Source: Brasenia schreberi (Eukaryota; Streptophyta; Magnoliopsida; Nymphaeales; Cabombaceae). Taken from it: a stretch of 64,000 nucleotides of DNA. Below, one piece after another: positions 9,651-20,613 of the stretch. The DNA is taken from the NCBI GenBank assembly GCA_036023115.1, contig JAYKKT010000089.1:8137501-8201500 (forward strand), read 5' to 3'. Numbering within the stretch: position 1 is the first letter of the stretch; every line of letters starts with the position of its first letter. The translations under genes and the position numbers were made by a program. The notes under the pieces were generated by a model that saw only the letters and a list, made by a program, of their open reading frames with translations, searched no databases and had not been told where the DNA came from.

Positions 9651-10097
9651 AATTAATTTGAGAAACTGACCATTCTCGACAGTTTCACAAGAAAGACTAG
9701 ATCAACCATCTAGCCGTTTCCCATGGAGGCGGTTACAAAACAAATCCGTAACAGTCTAGTTGTTACATATAAGTTCTATAACGGTCGGATAAGGGCTCAA
9801 GAATGGAAAGCCCAACCAAGATATTCGGGAGGGAGAGCCAAGTGTTGCTTTATAAATATAGGGCAACACACAAAGCAAAGATATAGTAAAAAAATACAAT
9901 GACAAACAGAAAATGTCCCTGAAAAAATTGCTTGTAAAAAAACGAAAAAACACATACCTCTTTATTCTTCTCCTTCTTCTTTTCATCTTCCATACTACAT
10001 GCCATTAGAGCTGCGCAAATGGAAGCCGTCAAGAGCTGCGTGAAAATTGTTGGTAAGGACGTTGCAGGGACCAACGACCGGACATTGACGGATTCCA
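9651..10097 (+). mobile_element. copia copy 2 5' LTR
   Basis: It aligns by eye over its length with the 3' LTR at 13183-13628: TTCTCGA-AATTTCACA, AACTAGATCAACCATCTA, the TATA region TTTATAAATATAG, and the shared end GGACATTGACGGATTCCA. The first bases (expected TGTTAAGCC) are mutated, so the start is approximate. The LTRs differ at many sites, so the insertion is old. Confidence 0.85.
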
Positions 10098-10100
10098 TCA

Positions 10101-10114
10101 ATGGTATCAGGGCC
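10101..10114 (+). promoter_or_regulatory. primer-binding site of copia copy 2
   Basis: ATGGTATCAGGGCC lies 3 bp after the 5' LTR and matches the TGGTATCAGAGC-type site complementary to the 3' end of initiator methionine tRNA, the usual primer of plant copia elements, with one or two changes. Confidence 0.75.
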
Positions 10115-10278
10115 TCACTATCTGCAAAAAAGGTACGTAGTTAGTTTTTTAAGTAAAAGAAAAGAACAAAAATACTGAGAAAAAGAGAGAAGGAGCCGAG
10201 AAGGGGAACACCCTATTTTGCCAAAAAAAGAAGGTCGATTGTAGGAAACCACAATTTTTGGCCTGAGACAACGAACAA

Positions 10279-10450
10279 AATAGATCAGCCAAGCTCTACA
10301 AAAGGCCAGACGATTGAAGTAGAAGACCGATCAAAACTGACAAAGAAAAAGATCGAACAGGCTCTACCAAAGGTCAGACGAGCGAAGCAGAAGACCGACC
10401 AGAACCGATAAAGGAAAGATTGATCAGGTTCTGCCAAAGGACAAACGGTC
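10279..10450 (+). repeat. ~68-bp tandem repeat in the copia copy 2 leader, 2.5 units
   Basis: Units begin at GATCAGCCAAGCTCTACAAA, GATCGAACAGGCTCTACCAA and GATTGATCAGGTTCTGCCAA, each followed by a diverged GCCAGACGA...AGAAGACCGA segment. The untranslated leader of copy 3 (about 26050-26300) has its own degenerate repeats. Confidence 0.7.
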
Positions 10451-11099
10451 GCGGTAGGAGTTAAGGCTGAGATCTACCAAATGCAAGAATAGAGAGGAGC
10501 CTAACAACTGGTGGCTGTTGGACCAAAGCCAAAGAGAACCCAAGCCAACGTTCGGTGGACGTTGGCAAGATTCAAAAGTCGAAGGGAGGCTCCAACGTCC
10601 GGTGGACGTCGGTAGGGAGCCTCCCCCCGTCTCATTGTCCTCTCTCTCTTCCTTTTTATATACCCTGGGAAACAACCCAATGGTTTCAAAAAATCATGAG
10701 TGCAAACCGGTGGCTTCTTGAAATTGCTACTAGTTTTAGAAAACCATCACAAGCGATAAACTGGAAAAGCTCATTATGTCGCAACCAGTTTTTTAAAATT
10801 ACAAACTTTCACAGGGTAAAATTATGAAAATATCTAGATATTTTAAAATAAAAAGACAATTTTACCCTCAAACGGGCAAAAAGACGGTCTTGCCCTCTAG
10901 CTATTTATAGAAATTATGGAATACCTAGAGATTGAGTTACCTTCCTACCGTTACCCGATAAAAGGTTCACAGTTTTGCCATTATGTTAAAAGACAGGGTT
11001 ACCTCTGTCTTTTTTGAAAATTTACAAATTCGGATTGAGGGAAAAAATACGGATTTACCCTCGATCAGTGACAAATTTTATGTGAACCCTTTAGAGTAA

Positions 11100-11147
11100 G
11101 ATCAAATCGAGGAAATGTCTATTTGATAACCTTTATCGATGATTACT

Positions 11148-11185
<38 letters not shown>

Positions 11186-13040
11186 TAGCACATAAATCTG
11201 AGAAACTTGAAATATTCAAAGAATATAAGCAGGAAGTTGAAAATCAACTAGGGCATATAATCAAAGTCTTGAGATTAGATAGATGTGATGAGTATACCCC
11301 TGGAGAACTTTTAGAATTTTATAAAGACTTTGGTATTTCAAAGCAAAATACAATGCTAAAAACATCTTAACAAAATGGTGTATCTGAAAGATACAACACG
11401 ACCTTACTAAATATGACAAGGTCATTGTTAATAGATGTCTCTCTGCAAAGAATATTTTGGAGAGAAGCAATAAGTACAAAAATGTACATATTAAATAAAG
11501 TATCATGTAAAGTTGTATTCACTACACCATATGAGATGTGGTTTGGAAGAAAACCTAACCTAAGTCATCTTAGAAGGTGATGATCTATCACTCATGTAAA
11601 GAGCCTTGATCAGTCTACAAAGTAGCTAGACAGTAGGTCCTTGAGATGTATATTCATCGGATATCCTAAAGGCTCAAAGGAATTTTATCATAAGGACAAT
11701 GGATTGATAGAGAGCAGAGATATTGAATTCTTAGAAGATACTAAGAATTACATCCTTCAGAATAATGATGAGTATGTTGATAATTTAGTAGATCTAAATA
11801 AATCATCATTTGAACCCATAGAAGATTTTCCTCAATCAACCAAAATTTTAAGTGAACATAAAAGGCCTAGGGTCACACCGTCCTACTTAAAGGATTATCA
11901 CACTTATTTTGCTCATATGAATCAACAAACTGGGAGAAAGTCATGGATAAAGAAATTAAATCCATTAAAAAAACTAAGTTTGAGAGTTCGTTGATTTGTC
12001 AAGAGGAAGAAAAATCATAAGTTGTAAGTAGGTTCTGAAGAAGAAATATAAAGTCGATAAATCAATTAATAAGTTTAAAGCGAGGTTGGTTGCAAAGGAA
12101 TTCTTGTAAAAGGAAGAGATAAATTATGTTGAGACATATTCTCCTATTGCAAAATTTGCATCCATAAGAATAATCATGACAATATTAGCATATTATGATT
12201 TGGATTTACATCAGTTAAATAGAAACTGCTTTTCTAAATAGAGATTTAGATGAAATCATATATATGAATCATCCCGAAGGATACGAAATTGAAGGCAAAG
12301 AACATAAAGTATGTAAGTTAGAAAATCCCTATATGACCTTAAATAATTACCTCGTGAATAGTATTTGACTTTTCAAAATACCATTATTGAACTTGAGTTT
12401 GTGGAAAATGAGCTTGACCACTATGTATATATAATGAGAGCCACTTTGTCATCTTATCATTATATGTATATGACATATTGTTGACTGGGAATGTCAATGA
12501 GATGATTGTCAAAACTAAGTCATAGTTAAACTCAAGGTTTGAAATGAAGGATATGGGTGAAACATCTTATATCTTCGGTATAAAGATTTTTTGAGATAGA
12601 AAATCTAAACTTATATGTCTAAGTCAGGAGATATATATTGATTATATCTTCAAAATGTTTAAAATAGGTGAATGCAAGTCTATATTTACACTCGTTGCAA
12701 AAGAGGTAAAACTAAGCAAGGTTGATTGTCTAGGTGAAGAAGACAATAAGTCTAACGTTCCTTATGTAAAAGGTTTGGGTAGCTTGATGTATGATATGCT
12801 ATATATAAGACCTAATATCAGTCTTGCTGTTGGTCTTGTGAGCAGATATCAAAGTAGTCTTGGATGATAGTATTGGATAGTTGTAAAAAGGATTCTAAGA
12901 TATCTTAAAGGAACAAAGGACTTGAAATTATGTTTTCAAGCAGATGAACTAAAAGTAGCAGGATACTCTAATACTGACTTTGCTAGGAGCAAAGATGATC
13001 TTTTCTCAAAACATGTTACGTACATGGATTTGAGATATAT
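11100..13040 (+). pseudogene. copia copy 2 gag-pol remnants (integrase, RT, RNase H)
   Basis: Recognisable pieces in shifting frames are the integrase core around 11119-11560 (interrupted by an in-frame (TA)n run at 11149-11181), IFIGYPKGSKEFYHKD at 11641-11994, RT around 12070-12600 (FKARLVAK, LDLHQLN) and KVKLSKVDCLGEEDNKSNVPY at 12655-12867. Gag and protease are absent: the leader joins directly to integrase near 11100. The RNase H part breaks off near 12990 and resumes at the last codons before the 3' LTR. Confidence 0.8.
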
Positions 13041-13182
13041 TTGATTATTGTGTAGGTAAAAAATCATACAACGGATAACGATTGCAACATCAATCATAAA
13101 ATGAAATTACTAGAAAAACCTCACAAAAGTGAGAGGAAAACTAGTATATAAGATCATTTGGCTCGAATGGTTAAGTGGGAGA

Positions 13183-13628
13183 TGTTAAGCCGAGAAACTA
13201 GCCATTCTCGATAATTTCACATGAACAACTAGATCAACCATCTAACCGTTTCCAGTGAAGGCAGTTACAAAACAAATCCGTAACAACCGGACTGTTACGG
13301 ATGAGTTCTATAACGGTCAGATAAGGGTTCAAGAACAGAAAGCCCAACCAGAATATCCGGGAGGGGGAGCCAGGCATTGCTTTATAAATATAGAGCAGTG
13401 TTCAAAGCAAAAATATAGTAAAAAAATAACAATGAAAACCAGAAAACCTCCTTGAAAAAACTGGTTGTGAGAAACCGGAAAAACACTTACCTCTTTGTTC
13501 TTCTCCTTTTTCTTCTTTTCGTCACCATAGGTCATCATAGTTGTGCAATTGGAAGCCGTCAAGAGGTGCGTGGAAAACTGCTGGTAAGGACGTTGCAGGG
13601 ACCAATGGCCGGACATTGACGGATTCCA
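13183..13628 (+). mobile_element. copia copy 2 3' LTR
   Basis: It starts TGTTAAGCCGAG after the polypurine tract TTAAGTGGGAGA and ends GGATTCCA, giving the TG...CA termini of an LTR (446 bp). A TATA-like TTTATAAATATAG lies in the middle (about 13380). Confidence 0.85.
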
Positions 13629-16600
13629 TAAGGTACTCGTGAAGATAAACGTGGCCTTGATCAAAATCGATGTTGATGTCTTCCATCTTTTCTAGTTGTA
13701 CTGGTTTGAGTCTCGCCTAACCCTAAGTTAGCTACCAAAGAAAGGGTTTGGTAACCCTAATATTTCTTCCTTGTATGTTTTGATTTCTGTGGGCTACTGT
13801 GCTTTCAAGGGCGATTAGATTAACATTTAAGTTTTGTTTTCTAAGGGGGATGAGACCACTTAACACAAGGAGCATTGGCTCTCCTGTATAAGTGGTTGAC
13901 TATGAAAGATCTTCAAGTTGAAGATCCATATTGTGATACCATCTGTCATACATATCTGGTTGGGGTCTGCTTGGTTCAGTTGGTCCCTTGCTAGTTAGTG
14001 TTTGGTTCGTTTAACCATCGAACCTGAACATGAATGTGGCATGTTCGTCTTCAGTTGACTCGTGAAAGCTCGTTAAATGACATTTTTAAATTTTTTACCT
14101 CAGCCACAATCGATGCAATTGTATTATGGTACTTTAGGTAAATGAAAGGTCACTTTTTCTTTTTTAAGTTTTTCACAAACAAAAATCTTAGGTAAAATGA
14201 ATGGATATTTCATTTAAGGTGTTTAAGGAAAACTCTCTTAGCTTTGTTCAGCTTGCCCTAGACATGACTGGCTTGGAACCGGCTTAGTGATTCAAACGGA
14301 AAGAAACTAGGTCAAAAATTGGCTTGAATTAGAACCGGACCTGAAACTGAAGGTTATGGTTCCGCATAGTTTTAAACCATTGGTTTCATATTGTTTAATA
14401 TATATTTCGCTTGTAAATTTTAAAATTTTTAATAATTTTTCTCCGTTTCGAAGAGCTTATTACTCAAATCGGACCATCCATGTCCCAATTTGGTTCCGAT
14501 TCATGGCAAGTTTACCTGGAATCGGCCATATCTAGCTTGGCCCGTAAAAGGTGGCTGCATCGGTCATTGGGGTAGAAAATGAATGGAGAACCGGCTCGCT
14601 AATCACGGTATTATGACCCTTTTTCCTTGTATTATTTGTTTAATCAGCCCCACCAATGTGACTTGAGGTTTCTACTTTGTATCCTTAGGTCAAAAACATG
14701 GATTATATTCGTTCTTCCTTTCTATCACAATCATAGCACTCGTATTTAATAGTTGATTATAATGAGAATCTCTCTTATTTCACTTCACCTAGTGGCCCAT
14801 TTCAAGGATTTAAAACATATTAAACAATCGGCCCTTGCTCGGTACACCATTTTGCTTTTGAATGACAATTTTTGTACGTCTCGAATCGAATCGAATCGCA
14901 TGGCGAAAAGTTTGCCTTTTCTTTGCTTTACTTATTTCCGTCGAGTCACTGACCTGAGTGCACCATTTTCTCAACGGGCTTAGAACTTTTGTTGGTGTTT
15001 AAAACGGATGAAAGGCAGGTAACAAGAGCTCTCTCTCTCACACACACATGCACACACGAAAACACGTGTGTGTGTGTGTGAATGAGTAATGATAGGATGC
15101 TCTGTACTCTTAAATTTAAATTGCATCAGTCCGGTTACGGTTCTTGGTTTTGAGAGAATCAGAACCGACAGTTTGAAAGATGCACACACGAAAACGGTGC
15201 TTGCATTTTCAAGTGCTTATAATAGAATGACTTTACAGTTAAGACCGTGGACTATACTCAGTCCATAGTAAGAGTCATGGATCATTTCGAGTCTATGGCA
15301 ATTTCGCCTCACCCAACAAAGTTTCAATGAAATGTTCAAGGTCAAAGAGAGATTCACCGAGTATCGAACTCAAGACTTTCAACTTGTGAGTTGAACCCTT
15401 AGCCATGTTACTTGCTCGTATAGGAATGGCGTGTTCGTTGTGCTCACTCCTCAACTATGATAAAAGATGTAGATATCCATGTGCACCTATGAACTTAGGT
15501 TCATGATCCGGGGTTTCAACTTCTCCTTTCCGGAGAATTAGATGATTGGAACATCCATAGTGGTAGAGGCACCGGAATGGGCATATCTTTTGAAAAGGCA
15601 AAAGCCACAAACATGAATGATTTCAACATATATGAATATATATATAACTGTCATGCACGTGTGGGCATCTTACATCAAATCTTAGCTATGTATATAGCCT
15701 TTAACTAGTTGAATGCATTACATGTCAACCATCATGTGTCACAACTTGTGACCCCTGTCCATTTACTTTTACTCTATTCGACGCTTTATACACATAGAGA
15801 AGAAAACTGAATCCATCAGTCTATCATACATGCATACTCATGCATTCCTCTTTGTTGAATAAGTGTCAATAAAAAAGTTATTAGAGTATATATATATACC
15901 CAATTATACTTATACTCCCAATAAAAAGTATATATATATAAAGAGAGAGAAGGAGTGGTTCTATTATGGTTACCTTTGAGACATACACACTCACATATTT
16001 CCTTGCTTTTTAAAGGTATAGTATTATTTAAAAGTTTTAAAGTGTTTAAAAGATATAAAAAAGTATATATGTATCAAAAGTTATAAATTATGCCCATAGT
16101 TCTAAAAAAAGGAAATACATGAGTCATAGGAACGGAGGAAAGGAGGCCTCTAGGGATCATAGCCTCCCCTACAATTTCAAAACATAATACAAGTTTTAGA
16201 TTGTTAAAGAACCTAGACTTATGACCCCTTAAAATTTCAAAGACAGAGACTTTGCCCCCCAATAGCTGACACCTGCATGAGTGACTTTTCACATATAATT
16301 TTCAGAAGAAAAAAAGAATTTTCTAACTAGAAATGAACCTTTTCACATATGGTTTTATGCAAAACCATATGAATATCCTTTTCTTTTCACTAGTGAAACG
16401 ACTTTTTTAAACAGAAACTTACTTATACGCACCCATTTCAGGTTAATTTGGTTTTTTACCATATGCGCACTGAAACTGTCTACTTAACTAAATGAGCATA
16501 TGCGAGCTGAGAGGGGAACCGCATACTCATGTTTTGTCTTCAGCTTGTGTAGCTTTACTAACCAGCTCTTGTTTAACTTGCTTAGATTGCAAACCAGACG

Positions 16601-16931
16601 TGAAGGAGCTCAACACATGTCTAACCAAGCCAAGCCATGAGCATCTTGGTGCATTGGATTTCATTTCACAATTCTGAAATTAAACTACCTTTGATATATG
16701 TATATCATATATATAAATAATAGAAAGCTCTCATCATTAAAAGAAATAACAACAAACAAAAAGGAAAACATGATTGTGATGATATTATGAACTTTACAAA
16801 CCAGAAGCTCCTTTTACATTTCCAAATCAAACTTAATATAAAGGCCAACTCACAACGGTACTCTTAGTAATTAAGAACCCCTCCTCAACCATGTATCTTT
16901 TTTCTTCATTTTTAATGCTAAGTTTATTCCC
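13629..16931. other. long intergenic stretch, no gene recognised
   Basis: About 3.3 kb of AT-rich sequence with no credible ORF. It holds a CA/TG-rich patch at 15030-15085, short TA runs near 15630, 15885 and 15930, and a weak SINE-like reversed B box around 15360-15420 (TCGAACTCAAGAC). The last ~100 bp may be the 3' UTR of the minus-strand gene at 16932. Confidence 0.5.
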
Positions 16932-17459
16932 TCACGGCAGCAAGGGCCTTGTGCAGCGATAAGTAACAGCACATTTATCTCCAACCTTCATAACGTAGTT
17001 GTGCTCTGGCCTAGTAAGGAACAAGGGCAACCTGATTAAGATATCACAGACACATTCACTGTCAACCTCTCTGAGCCACCTGCAACACTCATCAATTAAA
17101 GCATCGTGGTGCGCGTGGTGATGGTGTTTGTGACCATGGCGGCTCTCCCTGTGATGATTATCCTCGTGCTTGCGCTTTTGCTTATGCCCATTCCCATGAT
17201 CGTGCTCGCGCTTGTGGCCTTGTTCATTGTGGCGGGTGCTGTTGTGGTGACGGCCGTGCCTCTGGTGTTCATCTTCATGAAGTAGTTCTTCGGTTTCTGA
17301 GGGACTTGTTCTCCTAACAAGTGCACATGCCCTGTTTGCTAGTGTGTATTGAGAGATACAGAGAGGCCTTGGACGCAGAACAACTTGAGCCATTGTGCTT
17401 ATATGAAGCGATAATGTCACAAAAAGGATGATGAAAACCTTCACCTTCTTGGTCACCAT
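16932..17459 (-). CDS. secreted eight-cysteine (LTP/prolamin-fold) protein with His-rich insertion
   Basis: A 175-residue intact frame. Residues 1-24 form a signal peptide (basic start, hydrophobic core FIILFVTLSL). The mature part has the eight-cysteine pattern C-C-CC-CxC-C-C at Cys34, 45, 125, 126, 136, 138, 163 and 169, the mark of the bifunctional inhibitor/lipid-transfer/2S albumin superfamily. Between the second Cys and the CC pair lies a very long insertion (about 52-120) rich in His, Arg, Lys and Glu: residues 61-118 hold 21 His, ending HGHKHHHHAHH. The cysteines should form four disulfides around a helical bundle; the His segment would be an exposed loop and could bind metal (inference). 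Uncharacterised plant LTP-like proteins with proline- or His-rich inserts exist. The start chosen is the only Met that gives a full signal peptide. No intron is evident. Confidence 0.85.
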   Translation of the reverse strand: MVTKKVKVFIILFVTLSLHISTMAQVVLRPRPLCISQYTLANRACALVRRTSPSETEELLHEDEHQRHGRHHNSTRHNEQGHKREHDHGNGHKQKRKHEDNHHRESRHGHKHHHHAHHDALIDECCRWLREVDSECVCDILIRLPLFLTRPEHNYVMKVGDKCAVTYRCTRPLLP

Positions 17460-17551
17460 GGTTGTGTGTGAGAAATTACGTGGGTTTTGGATTATCTTAT
17501 GAAGTTTGATGGCCCTTTCTGAATTGAACCGAGAGACACAAAACTCGTGAA

Positions 17552-17563
17552 TGAGTTATAAAA
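17552..17563 (-). promoter_or_regulatory. putative TATA box of the eight-cysteine gene
   Basis: On the minus strand CCTTTTTATAACTC lies about 95-105 bp upstream of the ATG at 17459, a usual plant TATA position. No other TATA-like site is nearer. Confidence 0.4.
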
Positions 17564-17642
17564 AGGTGTAAGATGAGTTTACGTTGAATTCGGAGGAGAA
17601 TCATGTCCTTCGTGTGTTAGTATCATGCTTCTCACACTCTTT

Positions 17643-18020
17643 CTACCAACAACAGAAGTAGCAGCAATTTAAGTTCTTAGATTCCGAGTTTCGCGTCGGG
17701 TTGTTTCCACACTCAACACAATGAGGTCCCTTCCTACTCGCAGAGCAAGCGTAGAGAGGTTGGTGAGGATTACAGTAACTTTCTCGTGTTTGGACTTGAG
17801 CAAGGTTGATCTTAATTTGCAGAAGTTTGGCCTGCGGAAGTTCGGAAAAGGAAAGGCCATTTAAGAGTGAAGACGGCATTTTGGTGCTGTTTAGAAACAA
17901 GATTGAGCACAATGGCCGCCACCAAGATTCAATATTTAAACAGCGGAACATAACTAGTGTCTCCTTGGTTTTGATTTTGGCTTTAGTACTGTTCTCATAT
18001 CCATGTGACCCAGAATTCAA
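17643..18020 (-). CDS. unassigned ORF with Cys-rich C-terminus (doubtful gene)
   Basis: A 125-codon frame. The N-terminal half overlaps the left arm of the long inverted repeat, so the first Met is unlikely to be the true start; an internal Met at about 17873 gives a ~76-residue product. The C-terminal part (SYCNPHQPLYACSASRKG, PHCVECGN, NLNCCYFCCW) has eight Cys, but the spacing matches no peptide family I know and no signal peptide is visible. It may be a chance frame or a decayed cysteine-rich peptide gene. Confidence 0.2.
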   Translation of the reverse strand: MNSGSHGYENSTKAKIKTKETLVMFRCLNIESWWRPLCSILFLNSTKMPSSLLNGLSFSELPQAKLLQIKINLAQVQTRESYCNPHQPLYACSASRKGPHCVECGNNPTRNSESKNLNCCYFCCW

Positions 18021-18980
18021 GCTTCACTAAGAAATGTTATGCCAACTGAGGAACCTAATAGTAGGGGGTCAGGTCACTTCAGCTCGGAATCGAAAAACAG
18101 GTTGAACTGAACCAGACCCAGTTATTTGTTTGGTTCTATTTAAATTGAAGACCCGGACACAACCCAGGACAGGTTTGGCTTGGGTCATGGCCGACTGGGC
18201 TACGACCCAATAGAAAATGCATATTATATGTGTATTTATGTATATATGTGTATCTATAAAGCATAATATATGTAGACGAACATATGGTTATACATTATAT
18301 ATGACTGTATGTGTATATATAGTATATCTTAATACATGTTTGCAAGTGCATACATCCACTCCCTCAAATGCACACTATGCATATTATATAAAAAATTATA
18401 TGTATATCTACTATATATATAATATAAAGAGCACACCTTTATTATAAATATATAATATACATTTTATATATTTTGGGCGGTTATGGACCAATCCAAACCT
18501 GACCTGTTCTTTGTCGGGTCACTTTTAAACGACCAGAACCTGGACTAGGGTGCCTAACTCCTGAACTTCCACAATCGCCACCCCTACTATTAGGTTCCTG
18601 AGTTGTCATAACATTTCTTGGTTAAGTTTGAAATCTGGGTCACATGGATATGAGAACAGTACCAAATCCAAAACCAAGCACATGTGTGGGTCTCTCTCAA
18701 TATATATAGAGAGAGAGAGAAAGAGAGAGAATGGGAGCTACTAGACCGCCTCCCATGGTAGACATTACTTGGTCATCATCATTGTTCGTGTGGTCTATCA
18801 GACAGTGATGATCAAAGCACTCATGCATTAAAAGGGCTTCAAATCCCATATTGCGCATATCGTCGAGTACTGTCTGATTAGAGATGGAGTCTAGCATCTC
18901 CCATTTTCTCAATCTCTCTCCCCCTCTCTCTCTCTCTCTATATATATATTTGTGGCCATTGTGTTCAATCTTGTTTCTAG
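17890..18980. repeat. long imperfect inverted repeat (foldback), ~1.1 kb
   Basis: Two pairs of arms are inverted copies: 17890-17923 with about 18950-18980 (core AACAAGATTGA-CACAATGG), and 17963-18066 with about 18581-18679 (core TACTGTTCTCATATCCATGTG and AACCTAATAGTAGG). The spacer 18067-18580 is AT-rich with many TA runs. The right side between the arm pairs is longer by about 230 bp, which is the separate foldback at 18690-18948. It could be a MITE-like element with ~100-bp terminal inverted repeats or a local inverted duplication. Confidence 0.8.
18690..18948. mobile_element. small foldback insertion with GA/CT-rich inverted termini
   Basis: The left end reads TATATATAGAGAGAGAG...AATGGGAG; the right end is its inverse, CTCCCATTTTCTCAATCTCTC...TATATATA. 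It interrupts the right arm of the surrounding inverted repeat relative to the left arm. The unique centre has no recognised product. The minus-strand ORF across it is mostly low-complexity Arg-Glu and Ser-Leu runs. Confidence 0.5.
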
Positions 18981-19500
18981 TGAGCATGATATCAATATGA
19001 AATTAGAAACAAAATGCTGAGTCTTCACTTTTAATGGCATTTGCTTCTTTAAATGTATTTATAACTAAAGCAGCTAACTAGTGATAAAACAGGTGGTTAG
19101 ACAGTCAAAGTCCTGGCTTTCTATAGCCTCAAGGGCCTGTAAATTTCCCTCGTGGGGATTGAAGGTTGACTGTAAACATAACCTCACGACTTGTAAAGAC
19201 CTATTAGAAGACTAATTAATTTGCCACCCCTCCTTTTTTTCTTTTTGCCAACACAGGTATGCACACACACACACACACACTGCTCAGCTATTTATGGTTC
19301 CAACAGGTTCGATATAACTCAGACCATTTTGGAATTTGATGACCCAATCTTTAAATTGAATTCGAATTACTGTTGCCAATCCCAAATAATTGGATTCTGA
19401 ACCTGGTTCTTTTCGAGTTTGAATCTGATCCATTGGCAAATCTAATGGGAGAGGGGTATCCTGCCCACCTATGCAGCTTCAACTTCCCTCGGTCAACGCA
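18981..19500. other. intergenic up to the organelle-derived insert
   Basis: No gene recognised. A (CA)n run is at about 19261-19280. Plastid-like sequence begins abruptly near 19501. Confidence 0.5.
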
Positions 19501-20105
19501 ATTTAAAGAAGAGAATAGCCTATTCTTCCGTATCTCATATGGGTTTCATAATAATAGGAATTAGTTCTATAACCGATGCGGGACTCAATGGAGCCATTTT
19601 ACAAATAATCTCTCATGGATTTATTGGTGCTGCACTTTTTTTCCTGGCAGGAACAAGTTATGATAGAATCCGTCTTCGTTATCTTAACGAAATGGGAGGA
19701 ATAGCTATAGTAATGCCAAGAATCTTTACGATGTTCAGTAGCTTTTCGATGGCTTCTCTCGCATTACCAGGAATGAGTGGTTTTGTTGCGGAATTCGTGA
19801 TATTTTTGGGAATAATTACTAGCCCAAAATATCTTGTAATGTCAAAAGTACTAATTTGTTTTGTAATGGCAATTGGAATGATATTAACTCCTATTTATTC
19901 ATTATCTATGTCACGCCAAATGTTCTACGGATACAAGTTATTCAATGTTCCAAATTCTTACTTTGTGGATTCTGGACCACGAGAAATTTTTATTTTGATA
20001 TGTATTCTTTTACCAATAATAGGTATTGGTATTTATCCCGATTTCGTTCTCTCACTATCAGTTGACAAGGTAGAAGCTATTCTATCTAATTTCTTTCATG
20101 GGTAG
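19501..20105 (+). pseudogene. ndhD: plastid-derived ndhD 3' fragment (NUPT)
   Basis: The C-terminal ~200 codons of plastid NAD(P)H dehydrogenase subunit 4: [78 protein letters not shown] and the terminal [16 protein letters not shown]. No stop interrupts this part, but the first ~300 codons and all plastid upstream context are missing, so it cannot give a functional subunit. It is followed by ccsA in convergent orientation, as in plastid small single-copy regions. The good preservation suggests a fairly recent transfer. Confidence 0.93.
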
Positions 20106-20260
20106 CTTTCATGGATGGGTTTTTTATGGGCAGTACAGAAAGTCCAATCCAATAATCCTGCACTGCAGTTTACAAACAAAACAAATAAATCGTTGGCTAG
20201 ACCAATCAAAAGGAAAATAGGATTTTCCTTATATCAAGTAAAAAATGTTGAAGGAAATTG

Positions 20261-20307
20261 TAATCAGAAATATCTGGATCCTTAAAGACTCCAGATATTT
20301 CTGATTA
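20261..20307. terminator. plastid-type 3' stem-loop between ndhD and ccsA
   Basis: Perfect 18-bp inverted arms at 20261-20278 and 20290-20307 (TAATCAGAAATATCTGGA and its complement) with an 11-nt loop, between two convergent plastid genes. In plastids such hairpins protect mRNA 3' ends and do not act mainly as terminators. In the nucleus it is only a relic. Confidence 0.75.
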
Positions 20308-20531
20308 CATCTATATCTTTCACCTTATACATATAATGAATGTATAATAATATTATGGTATATGATAGAGGTATATGGGAATGAAAGGGTATGTGTACAA
20401 TCTTTCTATGTATTGTGCAGCTTTTTTTAGGTGTTTAATGAGAATGAACCATAACTATGTAGCCCTATACCTAATAGATTAACCCCGAAATAGCATATCC
20501 AAATTATAAGAAATCCCATAGAAGCCACAAT

Positions 20532-20613
<82 letters not shown>

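Larger units (their letters stand above)
9651..13628 (+). mobile_element. Ty1/copia LTR retrotransposon, copy 2 (both LTRs, coding region destroyed)
   Basis: The element runs from a 5' LTR (about 9651-10097) through a primer-binding site and long leader to a 3' LTR (13183-13628). The coding remnants at 11100-13040 match copy 1 throughout (integrase core, RT with a ruined YVDD, RNase H) but carry many stops and frameshifts, and most of RNase H is missing. I find no convincing target-site duplication. It shares family with the copies at 1-4770 and 26350-28654. Confidence 0.88.

Noticed and set aside
18697..18987. 96-codon minus-strand ORF
   Set aside because: It spans the foldback insertion and its GA/CT termini; the non-repetitive middle matches no family and there is no gene context.
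19373..19564. ORF overlapping the ndhD start
   Set aside because: It is out of frame with ndhD and runs from nuclear flank into the plastid insert.
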